58,402 nt of DNA. Origin: Planosporangium mesophilum. Lineage in GTDB: Bacteria; Actinomycetota; Actinomycetes; Mycobacteriales; Micromonosporaceae. This document shows positions 52,048 to 58,402 of the stretch, one piece after another (within the stretch, counting starts at the first letter, position 1; each line of letters starts with the position of its first letter). The notes under the pieces were generated by a model. The model did no database searches. It saw nothing but the letters and a program-made list of their open reading frames with translations, and was not told the origin of the DNA. The stretch spans positions 1-58,402 of the forward strand of contig NZ_BOON01000060.1 in assembly GCF_016863255.1 (NCBI RefSeq), in the 5' to 3' direction. The position numbers and the translations under genes are program-made.

Positions 52048-53493
52048 ATGCGGAGCCGGTTGATCACCGGCTGCTACGTTGTCGCGTCGCTGTTCGCGAC
52101 CGTGGCGTACCCCGCGCTGCCCGTAACGGCCCGTCCGACCGTGTACCTCCTGGCCGCGTTGTGTCCGCTGCTACCGGTCGCCGGCTGCCTCCCGCGCACC
52201 CCGAGACCGTACCGCCGGGCGCTGTGGTTGATCGTGTCCGCGCTGAGTGTGATCGGCGCCGGAAACCTGATCAACGCCGTTGCGATCGCGAACACCGGTG
52301 CCCGCAGCGGAGTGGCCCAGTTGATCGTCACCGTCGGGCACGTCCTCATGCTGCTCAGCGCCTTGCAGTTGGTGAGGCAGCGGGGGCGCGACGACGTGGG
52401 CGGGATCATCGACATGACCGTGGTCGCGATCGCCACCGTCGGCGTGCTGTGGGCCATCGCGCTCCAACCGCGCCTGGAGTCGGTCGGCGCGCGGGTCGGT
52501 GGTCAGGCGTCGCTGATGGTTATCACCCTGTCTCTCGGCGGGATCCTCGGTGCGCTGGTGCGACTGGAGGTCAGGAGCCGGCGACCGCTCCTGGCACTGC
52601 GGCTGTTCATGGTCGTGCTGCTGCTGGCCGTCGTGGGCAACCTCGGTCTCGCGCTGACCGGCAGCTTCGTGGCCGTCTACCGGCCCGCCTGGCTCGACAT
52701 GGTCTTCCTGCTGTCGTACCTGACCCTCGGCGCCGCGGCGTCGCACCGGTCGATGGTGACGCTGCTGTCTCCCGGGCCGACCTCGCAGGACCGGCTCAGC
52801 CGGCTGCACCTGGTCTTCCTCGGCCTGGCGCTGGGGATCAACCCGGTGGTGGCCGGCGTGCAGCAGGTACTGGGCCGGCCGGTGGACGCGCTGGTACCGG
52901 CCATCGGTACGACCGCCATCGTGCCGCTGGTGATGGTGCGGATCGGCTGGCTGTCGGCGCAGCGACTGCGGGCCGAGCGGGCGCTCAGTCATCAGGCGAC
53001 CCACGACCCGCTGACCGGCCTGCCCAATCGCGCGGAGTTCCTGACCCGGTTGACCGCCGCGCTGAGCGCCGAACCCGGCGCGACGCGGCCGCCCGTACTG
53101 CTCTTCTGCGACCTCGACGGGTTCAAGGCGGTCAACGACCGGTTCGGCCACGTCGTCGGCGACGAACTGCTCCACCAGGTCGGAAGCCGCCTGGCCCGGT
53201 GTCTGCGCGAGGGGGACACGCTGGCCCGGTACGGCGGGGACGAGTTCGTCATCCTGTGCCCGGCGGCCGCCACCCCGGCCGTGGTCGACCGGATCTGCCA
53301 GCGAATCGAGCAGGCGCTCTCCGCGCCGTTCGAACTCGGCGGCGAGGCGGTCACCATCGGCGTCAGCGTGGGGGCGGTGACGGCCGTACCCGGTATGGAC
53401 GCGGACGCGATCATCCGGCGCGCCGACGAGGCGATGTACCTCGCGAAGCGCAACCGGGCCGCCGGGGCCCACCTCTCGCTCCGGGTCGCGTGA
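52048..53493 (+). CDS. Membrane-bound diguanylate cyclase (GGDEF)
   Basis: 481 residues from ATG 52048. The N-terminal 300 residues hold about eight hydrophobic helices, an unclassified membrane sensor. The C-terminal GGDEF domain is intact: THDPLTGLPNRAEFL, LLFCDLDGFKAVNDRFGH, the A-site RYGGDEFVI and a likely inhibitory I-site REGD five residues before it. It should make c-di-GMP from GTP and be subject to product inhibition. No EAL domain. The only other c-di-GMP-related protein here is the degenerate HD regulator at 10652-11788. Confidence 0.93.
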   Translation: MRSRLITGCYVVASLFATVAYPALPVTARPTVYLLAALCPLLPVAGCLPRTPRPYRRALWLIVSALSVIGAGNLINAVAIANTGARSGVAQLIVTVGHVLMLLSALQLVRQRGRDDVGGIIDMTVVAIATVGVLWAIALQPRLESVGARVGGQASLMVITLSLGGILGALVRLEVRSRRPLLALRLFMVVLLLAVVGNLGLALTGSFVAVYRPAWLDMVFLLSYLTLGAAASHRSMVTLLSPGPTSQDRLSRLHLVFLGLALGINPVVAGVQQVLGRPVDALVPAIGTTAIVPLVMVRIGWLSAQRLRAERALSHQATHDPLTGLPNRAEFLTRLTAALSAEPGATRPPVLLFCDLDGFKAVNDRFGHVVGDELLHQVGSRLARCLREGDTLARYGGDEFVILCPAAATPAVVDRICQRIEQALSAPFELGGEAVTIGVSVGAVTAVPGMDADAIIRRADEAMYLAKRNRAAGAHLSLRVA

Positions 53494-53517
53494 CCTTCAG
53501 GATCATGGGAAGGGCGC

Positions 53518-53862
53518 TCAGCGGCTCGCGCAGGCGATGCAGGTCCGTGCCGCCGGGCGCGCCGCCAGTCGCTCGGGCGCGATCGGCTGCCCGCAGCGCT
53601 CGCAGCGGCCGTACGTACCCTCACCGAGCCGCTCGATCGCCCGGTCCAGATCGTCGAGGCGCTGCCGGGCGCGGGTGAGCAGGGCCGCGACCTGGGCCCG
53701 CTCGAACGCGATCGTCGCTCCCTCGGGGTCGTGCTCGTCGTCCGTGGCCACCGAGGTCGACGCCTCGATGATCCCGCGCAGGTCCCCGGTCAGCGCCTCG
53801 ATCTGGGCCGCGGTGCTCGCCCGCTCCGAGGCGAGCAGGCTGTGGAGGTCCGTTGTCGTCAT
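53518..53862 (-). CDS. DksA/TraR-type zinc finger protein
   Basis: 114 residues from ATG 53862 (GGAAGGGAAG upstream). N-terminal coiled coil (ASERASTAAQIEALTGDLR), then a four-Cys zinc finger, CERCGQPI and CIAC. It resembles DksA-like regulators that bind the RNA polymerase secondary channel. The ATG overlaps the stop of the upstream universal stress protein gene (ATGA), so they form an operon. Confidence 0.9.
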   Translation of the reverse strand: MTTTDLHSLLASERASTAAQIEALTGDLRGIIEASTSVATDDEHDPEGATIAFERAQVAALLTRARQRLDDLDRAIERLGEGTYGRCERCGQPIAPERLAARPAARTCIACASR

Positions 53863-54353
53863 CGCTTCCCTTCCGGTGTCTGGCCACGGACCACCATCAC
53901 CGGGCAGGGCGCCCGGCGGATGACGTCCTGCGACGTGCTTCCCAACAGCAGCTCGCTCAGGGCGCGGTGGCCGTGGGTACCGATGACGATCGCCGGGCTG
54001 TCGTACTCACGGGCCAGGCGGATGAGGGTGTCCGCCACGGTCACGTCGTCGGCGACGACCAGGCTCTCCGCATCGAGACCCACCTGTCTGGCCAGGGCCT
54101 TGCCGTGCTGGGCCGTGCGCTGCGCGGCCTCGTACATCGCCCGGTCGAGCTCGAACCCGGTACGGATGTCGAGGACGGCCGGCGGCGGCTCGAAACCCCG
54201 GATGGGCAGGGTCGCCAACTCGAAGGCGCGGCCCGCCTCCCAGACCACGACGACGAGCACCGGGTGCGGGGCGAGGACGGGGGCCGCTTCGCGCAGGGCA
54301 CGCTCGGAGGCGGGCGTACCGTCGAAGCCGACGATGATCGGGCGAGCGTTCAT
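53859..54353 (-). CDS. Universal stress protein (UspA family)
   Basis: 164 residues from ATG 54353. Starts MNARPIIVGFDGTPASERAL; the C-terminal half has AIVIGTHGHRALSELLLGST, which fits the ATP-binding G-2x-G-9x-G(S/T) motif, so this member should bind ATP. A single Usp domain of normal length. Overlaps the DksA-like gene by four bases. Confidence 0.92.
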   Translation of the reverse strand: MNARPIIVGFDGTPASERALREAAPVLAPHPVLVVVVWEAGRAFELATLPIRGFEPPPAVLDIRTGFELDRAMYEAAQRTAQHGKALARQVGLDAESLVVADDVTVADTLIRLAREYDSPAIVIGTHGHRALSELLLGSTSQDVIRRAPCPVMVVRGQTPEGKR

Positions 54354-54416
54354 GGCAATTGTCACGTTACGCCTGATCACTCCGGCCCACCCTGGACGCC
54401 GCTCCTCCCTCCGCTA

Positions 54417-54434
54417 TTGTTGAGGCTTCAACAA
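54417..54434. promoter_or_regulatory. Inverted repeat upstream of frnE-like gene
   Basis: TTGTTGA (54417-54423) and TCAACAA (54428-54434) form a perfect 7-bp dyad with spacer GGCT, 16 bases before the FrnE-like ATG. It resembles MarR/TetR-class operators. It could affect both divergent genes. Confidence 0.5.
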
Positions 54435-54449
54435 CTTGGAGTGCCTTGC

Positions 54450-55139
54450 ATGATCACCGTTCAGATCTGGTCCGACGTCGTCTGCCCGTGGTGCTACATC
54501 GGCAAGCGCCGCATCGAGCGCGCCCTGGCCGACTTCGAGCAGCCCGTCGACATCGTGTGGCGCAGTTTCCAGCTCGACCCCGAGGCGCCGGTGCGCGAGG
54601 ACGGCGGCTTCGCCGAGTCGTTCGCGGCGCGCAAGGGGCTGGAGGTCGGACAGGTCCGGTCGATGTTCGGGCACGTCACCGAGGTGGCCGCGGGCGAGGG
54701 GCTGGCGTACGACTTCGACCGGGTCCACGGCGCCAACACGTTCGACGCGCACCGGTTGCTGCACCTGGCCGCAGCCCGGGGTAAGCAGGGTGAGCTCAAG
54801 GAGCGGCTGCTGCGGGCGTACTTCACCGAGGGCGAGTGGATCGGTGACCAGGCGGTGCTGGCGCGGCTCGCGTCCGACGTGGGCCTCGACGAGGCCGAGG
54901 CCCGGCGCGCCCTGGAGGACGGGGAGTACGCCGACGAGGTGCGCGCCGACATCCAGTCCGCGCGATCGCTCGGCATCAGCGGCGTGCCGTTCTTCGTCTT
55001 CGACCGGACGTTCGGGGTGTCGGGCGCCCAGCCGGTGGAGGTGTTCACCCGCGCGCTGGAGGCGGCGCGGGACGCGTCCACAGTGGACTCCTCCGGCGCC
55101 GCCGGCCAGGCGTGCGACGACGACAGCTGCGCCGTCTGA
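54450..55139 (+). CDS. DsbA family oxidoreductase, FrnE type
   Basis: 229 residues from ATG 54450 (TTGGAG about eight bases upstream). Thioredoxin fold with the CPWC redox motif at residues 12-15 and conserved RRIERAL after it; the cis-Pro loop appears as SGVPFFVFD. The C-terminus carries an extra CDDDSC pair. Soluble cytosolic FrnE proteins act as disulfide isomerases in oxidative stress or polyketide metabolism. Confidence 0.92.
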   Translation: MITVQIWSDVVCPWCYIGKRRIERALADFEQPVDIVWRSFQLDPEAPVREDGGFAESFAARKGLEVGQVRSMFGHVTEVAAGEGLAYDFDRVHGANTFDAHRLLHLAAARGKQGELKERLLRAYFTEGEWIGDQAVLARLASDVGLDEAEARRALEDGEYADEVRADIQSARSLGISGVPFFVFDRTFGVSGAQPVEVFTRALEAARDASTVDSSGAAGQACDDDSCAV

Positions 55140-55182
55140 CCGGTGCCATGTCGGACGCTGCCGGACAGCATCGGACGATCTC

Positions 55183-55208
55183 GGTCATTCATGCGCGCAT
55201 GAATGACC
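55183..55208. promoter_or_regulatory. Perfect 26-bp palindrome at 3' end of xre gene
   Basis: Bases 55183-55195 and 55196-55208 are exact reverse complements with no spacer. The core ATGCGCGCATGAA closely matches the ATGCGTGCATGAA motif in the xre promoter region (56105-56117). It may be an operator, though folded it could also end the convergent transcripts. Confidence 0.6.
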
Positions 55209-56086
55209 TATTCGTTCGCGCATAACGCCGGATTCCCCAGATACCGCTCGACGTCCGAGGCCAGCGACCGGAGGTATCGAACCGACTCGACGTCGGGGAG
55301 CGCGACATCGCGCAGCGCCGTGAACAGGGTCGCATACCGCTGGAGATCCTCCGGCGTCGCGAAGTACGACTCCGCGGTCGGGGACTCGACGCACACCACG
55401 GAGGGGCTGTCCGGCGCCCGGAAGTCGTACAGCGTGAAGCCGACCGGTGAGAACGTGGCGGACGGCCTGCCGAGCGGTATGACGCGCAGGTCGAGCCGCG
55501 GCAGCCGCTGCGCCCGGATCGCCAGCGAGAGGATCTGGTCGCGGATCAGGTCCACCGGCGCGGCGGCGAGCAGCAGGGCCCGGGCGTCGAGGACGACGTC
55601 GTACTGCGGCCCGTTCGCGGTCGTGAGGATCTCCTGGTGGCGCATCCGGCCTTCCGCGACGGCGTCGGGGTCGTCCCCGCCGGCCGCATTGATGACCGAC
55701 CGGGCGTACTCGCGGGTCTGCAGCAGGTCGGGCAGCACGACCGGTTGGTGGTGACGGATCCGGGCCGTCACCGGCTGCGGCGCCGCAGCCGTCGACCGGG
55801 GAGACGGTGCGCCGCCGGTACGGACGATCCAGGCGCCCTCGCCGCTGTCGGCCGCCGTCGCGGCCAGCAGTTCGGCCCGGACATCGCCGCCCACGCCGTA
55901 CAGGTCGATCAGGCCGGCGACGTCGTTCACGGTGATGCGGTGCACGCCGCCCTCGATCCGGGACACCTTGGACTGGGACCAGCCGAGCGCGCGGGCCACC
56001 TGCTCGCCGGACAGGCCGGCCGTCCCCCGGAGGCGACGTAGCTCCGCGCCGGTGCGTACCCGTCGACCAGTAGCGTCCGGCGGCAC
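55208..56086 (-). CDS. XRE-family regulator with DUF5753 domain
   Basis: 292 residues from GTG 56086 (GGGAGGG just upstream). N-terminal helix-turn-helix (LRRLRGTAGLSGEQVARALGWSQSKVSRIEGG), then a DUF5753 domain (about 100-285) with QPVVLPDLLQTREYARSV, LDLRVIPLG and YFATPEDLQRY. Such regulators, often paired with DUF397 proteins, control development and antibiotic genes in actinobacteria; no DUF397 gene is adjacent. It is flanked by related palindromes, suggesting autoregulation. Confidence 0.9.
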   Translation of the reverse strand: MPPDATGRRVRTGAELRRLRGTAGLSGEQVARALGWSQSKVSRIEGGVHRITVNDVAGLIDLYGVGGDVRAELLAATAADSGEGAWIVRTGGAPSPRSTAAAPQPVTARIRHHQPVVLPDLLQTREYARSVINAAGGDDPDAVAEGRMRHQEILTTANGPQYDVVLDARALLLAAAPVDLIRDQILSLAIRAQRLPRLDLRVIPLGRPSATFSPVGFTLYDFRAPDSPSVVCVESPTAESYFATPEDLQRYATLFTALRDVALPDVESVRYLRSLASDVERYLGNPALCANE

Positions 56087-56104
56087 GGCGCCCTCCCTTT
56101 ACCC

Positions 56105-56117
56105 ATGCGTGCATGAA
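56105..56117. promoter_or_regulatory. Palindromic motif in xre/phosphatase intergenic region
   Basis: ATGCGTGCATGAA contains the ATGC-GT-GCAT palindrome and matches the half-sites of the 26-bp palindrome at 55183-55208. It lies 19 bases upstream of the xre GTG and about 75 bases from the divergent phosphatase start. Confidence 0.5.
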
Positions 56118-56191
56118 ACAGCAAAGGCTAGCAGCGCAATAGGTCGAAAGAGGGCAAATTGCCGTTGCCGCGCCGGACTACGGTCATCGTC

Positions 56192-56623
56192 ATGACTGAC
56201 GCGTGGGACAACGGGCCGGGCGTCCTGCGACTGCCGTCGGGCCGGCTCATCCGGGGCCGAGGGCTGCGCCGGCCGCTGCCGGCTGGGCAGTTGCCGACGT
56301 ACGGGCTGTACCTGCTCGGCAAGGAGCCGCCGGCGGTGCCCTGGCGTGCCCGGTGGCTGCGCTGGCGGGACTTCTCGCTGCCGGCCGATCGCCTCGACGC
56401 CGTCGACGCGCTGCGGGAGGCGTGGCGCCTGGCCGAGACCGAGCGCGTCGAGGTCGCGTGTGGTGGCGGGCGGGGACGGACCGGCACCGCGCTCGCCTGC
56501 CTCGCGGTGCTGGACGGGGCGCCGGCTACGGAGGCGGTCGCCTTCGTCCGCGAGCACTACGACCGGCGCGCGGTCGAGACACCGGGGCAGCGTCGATACG
56601 TCGCCCGCTTCGCCCCGGACTGA
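56192..56623 (+). CDS. Protein-tyrosine phosphatase-like protein
   Basis: 143 residues from ATG 56192. The phosphatase loop VACGGGRGRTGTALACLAVL fits the CX5R(S/T) signature (Cys, GGGRG, Arg-Thr) with Arg binding phosphate. A possible general acid Asp lies in the WRDFSLPADRLDAV segment. Small dual-specificity-like fold. It is divergent from the XRE regulator, perhaps functionally linked. Confidence 0.82.
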   Translation: MTDAWDNGPGVLRLPSGRLIRGRGLRRPLPAGQLPTYGLYLLGKEPPAVPWRARWLRWRDFSLPADRLDAVDALREAWRLAETERVEVACGGGRGRTGTALACLAVLDGAPATEAVAFVREHYDRRAVETPGQRRYVARFAPD

Positions 56624-56675
56624 CCGAGCCTCGAATATCGGCTCTTGCGAATCTCGGTCACCCGACGGATCCTTA

Positions 56676-56690
56676 CCGGAAACCTTCCGG
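56676..56690 (+). promoter_or_regulatory. Inverted repeat upstream of xylanase gene
   Basis: CCGGAA (56676-56681) and TTCCGG (56685-56690) with spacer ACC, 32 bases before the xylanase ATG. It recalls the short GAAA-C-TTTC type palindromes described upstream of Streptomyces xylanase genes, though the match is only partial. Confidence 0.35.
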
Positions 56691-56722
56691 AATTGTTCGG
56701 GGTCTATCGAGAGGGCATCCGC

Positions 56723-57841
56723 ATGAAGATGAGGCGCTTCGCCGCGGTTGGCGCCATGGCGGCAGCGGTCCTGCTCACCTTCCAGCTTCCCGGCGCATCC
56801 GCCGGACAGCTGGGCCGCGGTGACCAGGCGCAGCCGGTCGACCAGTCGTTACGCGCCCTGGGTAACCGGCATGACCTGCGAATCGGTACCGCCGTGGACA
56901 TGGCGGCGCTGGCGAGCGACACCACCTACCGCGAGCGCATCGCGAAGGAGTTCTCCACGGTCACGCCGGAGAACGTCATGAAGTGGGAAACGATCGAGCC
57001 GAGCCCTGGAAGTTTCGACTTCTCGGCCGCCGACCAGCTCGTCAACTTCGCCCGGCAGAACGGCCAGCAGGTCCGGGGCCACACCCTGCTCTGGCACAAC
57101 CAGCTGCCCACGTGGCTCACGGACGGGGTGGCCAACGGTTCGATCACGGCCGACCGCCTGCGCACGATCCTGCGCGACCACATCTTCGCCGAGGCGGGTC
57201 ACTTCCGCGGCAAGATCTGGCAGTGGGACGTGGTGAACGAGGCGATCAACGATGACGGCACCATGCGCGACACGATCTGGCTGCAGAAGCTCGGACCCGG
57301 CTACATCGCCGACGCCTTCCGCTGGGCGCACCAGGCCGACCCGCACGCGCTGCTGTTCTACAACGACTACAACATCGAGTTCACCGGTGCGAAGCACGAC
57401 ACGGCGGTCGCCCTGGTCAAGTCGTTGAAGGCCCAGGGCGTACCGATCCACGGCGTCGGGCTGCAGGGCCACCTCGGGCTGCAGTACGGCCTGCCGGACG
57501 CGCCGACGCTGGCCGCCAACCTCAAGCACTTCACCGACACCGGCCTGGCCGTGGCATGGACCGAGGTCGACGTCCGGATGCCGCTGCCGAACGACGTCTA
57601 CAAGAGCCAGGCGCAGGCGCAGGGGTACAGCATCGTGGCGCAGGCCTGCCTGCTCAACCCGCGCTGCCTGTCGCTGACCGTCTGGGGATACACCGACAAG
57701 TACTCGTGGATCCCCGGCTGGTTCACCGACCCGCCGCAGGGCGCGGCCAACCTTCTCGACGAGAACTACCAGGCCAAGCCGGCGTACCAGGCGATGCGTA
57801 CGGTGCTCGCGCTGTCGACCGGCCCGCACAAGCGTTCCTGA
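56723..57841 (+). CDS. Secreted GH10 endo-1,4-beta-xylanase
   Basis: 372 residues from ATG 56723, GAGAGGG upstream. Signal peptide to about residue 30 (GASAGQ). The GH10 barrel follows: FSTVTPENVMKWETIEP, GHTLLWHNQLPTWL, the acid/base Glu173 in WDVVNEAIND, and nucleophile Glu281 in VAWTEVDVRMP. Ends at the catalytic domain; no carbohydrate-binding module is attached. It cleaves xylan outside the cell. Followed by a hairpin terminator. Confidence 0.95.
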   Translation: MKMRRFAAVGAMAAAVLLTFQLPGASAGQLGRGDQAQPVDQSLRALGNRHDLRIGTAVDMAALASDTTYRERIAKEFSTVTPENVMKWETIEPSPGSFDFSAADQLVNFARQNGQQVRGHTLLWHNQLPTWLTDGVANGSITADRLRTILRDHIFAEAGHFRGKIWQWDVVNEAINDDGTMRDTIWLQKLGPGYIADAFRWAHQADPHALLFYNDYNIEFTGAKHDTAVALVKSLKAQGVPIHGVGLQGHLGLQYGLPDAPTLAANLKHFTDTGLAVAWTEVDVRMPLPNDVYKSQAQAQGYSIVAQACLLNPRCLSLTVWGYTDKYSWIPGWFTDPPQGAANLLDENYQAKPAYQAMRTVLALSTGPHKRS

Positions 57842-57848
57842 GTCGTCG

Positions 57849-57882
57849 GTGGGCGGCGTGCCCGTCGGGGCGCGCCGCCCAC
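57849..57882 (+). terminator. Hairpin terminator after xylanase gene
   Basis: GTGGGCGGCG (57849-57858) and CGCCGCCCAC (57873-57882) pair perfectly over 10 bp with a 14-base GC-rich loop, eight bases after the stop. Confidence 0.8.
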
Positions 57883-57918
57883 GCATATGTCGACCCCGAC
57901 CGGGTAGGCCCGGCCGCC

Positions 57919-58353
57919 GTGATCAGATGGCACCCCGTGCTGGCCGGGTTGACGCTCGTCGTGGGTACCGGACTCTCGGCCGGCGTCGTCCTGTGGCCCG
58001 CTCCCCGGATCGCGCCCGCGCCGGTACCGCTGGCCGCGAACCGGGGACCCGTCGTGCCGGTACCGGTATCGACGCATGGCCCCTGGCCCGGCCCGTCGGC
58101 CTCGTGGGCCGACGAGAGCAGAGCAGAAGAGAGCAGAGCCGAAGAGAGCAGAGCCGAAGGGAGCCGGGCCGATGCGGCGTGGCGGGCGCGGGAGGCCGCG
58201 TTGACCGCGGAGCTGCGCCGGTTGGACGGGAGCGGGAACGTCGACCTGGCGTTGACCGTTGTGGACCGGAACGCCGGCCGGATCTTCAGTTACCGGGATC
58301 GTCCGCGGTGCTCTGGCCTTCAGGCCGGGGGTGAAGCGGACCCTCCCGCGTAG
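57919..58353 (+). pseudogene. Interrupted secreted serine-hydrolase-like gene (5' part)
   Basis: From GTG 57919 the frame gives a signal anchor (VLAGLTLVVGTGLSAGVVLW), a Pro-rich linker, a tandem repeat of the five residues E-S-R-A-E (15-nt units, 58114-58173), and then GNVDLALTVVDRNAGRIFSY, which fits the first strand of the class A beta-lactamase-like/serine hydrolase fold. After FSYR the homology stops abruptly: the expected strand leading to the S-x-x-K motif is replaced by RDRPRCSGLQAGG and a stop at 58351. The gene is probably cut by inserted sequence, or the rest was lost. Confidence 0.5.
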
Positions 58354-58402
58354 CGGGGCAGGCAAAGCCGATCCGCCGCCAAGGCGGATAGGCGTCGGGA
58401 CC
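58300..58402 (+). other. Structured sequence at window edge, possible mobile-element end
   Basis: Immediately after the break in the hydrolase gene come closely packed hairpins: GGCCTTCAGGCC, CCGC/GCGG around GTA, and ATCCGCC/GGCGGAT (loop GCCAA). The CTTCAG-type hairpin followed by a G run is reminiscent of ends of IS200/IS605-type elements, but the window ends before any transposase or TnpB gene, so this is only a suggestion. Confidence 0.3.

Overview
The window is very GC-rich, uses many GTG and TTG starts, and is full of GTAC/CGTACG codon pairs. It carries Lsr2, a DUF4193 protein, an XRE/DUF5753 regulator, a FrnE-type DsbA protein and many partner-switching (STAS/HATPase) proteins. Together these point to an actinobacterium, most likely Micromonosporaceae (inference from composition and gene families; no search was run).

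Layout. 0-6.3 kb: a secreted SGNH-like hydrolase, a membrane protein coupled to a PmoA-like (DUF6807) protein, an ArsR-AHSA1 fusion regulator with a perfect operator, and a divergent marR/MFS pair sharing a perfect dyad. 6.5-11.8 kb: a three-gene unit made of a secreted subtilisin with a Trp/Ala/Arg period-5 tail, a membrane histidine kinase whose start overlaps the protease stop, and a response regulator with a degenerate HD-GYP-like output domain. This is the most unusual system here. 11.9-15.5 kb: CPA1 antiporter, methyltransferase, DUF4326 and DUF1684 proteins. 15.5-21.3 kb: four small STAS proteins interspersed with a secreted M28 aminopeptidase and an LPVTG-anchored Ig/FN3 surface protein. 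21.5-26.1 kb: a frameshifted chemoreceptor remnant, a cold-shock gene, lsr2, a spermidine-synthase-like gene, DUF4193 and a MerR regulator. 26.4-35.2 kb: FAD/Rieske oxidoreductase, DUF4383 protein, an overlapping MEDS-STAS/HATPase pair, then semialdehyde dehydrogenase, DJ-1/PfpI, formaldehyde dehydrogenase and a stand-alone TOPRIM protein.

35.2-46.2 kb is accessory and decayed. It holds transposase remnants of IS5, IS1380 and IS3 type, a sigma-factor fragment truncated at both ends, a SecD-SecF deletion remnant and a tRNA-like 3' end. Intact genes sit among them (VOC/ArsR pair, alpha/beta hydrolase, USP plus ArsB-like permease, second CPA1 antiporter, full-length chemoreceptor), and the region is bounded by a complete tRNA-Arg(CCT). 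46.3-58.4 kb: small secreted protein, TIGR03086 protein, glycogen-debranching-type glucosidase, MFS exporter, FAD-monooxygenase remnant, membrane diguanylate cyclase, DksA-like/USP operon, FrnE protein, XRE/DUF5753 regulator flanked by related palindromes, a CX5R phosphatase, a GH10 xylanase, and a serine-hydrolase-like gene that breaks off into structured sequence at the window edge.

Recurring themes are signal transduction (histidine kinase, partner switching, c-di-GMP synthesis, chemoreceptor), stress and redox functions, and secreted hydrolases. Family names are from reading the translations; functions are inferred from families.
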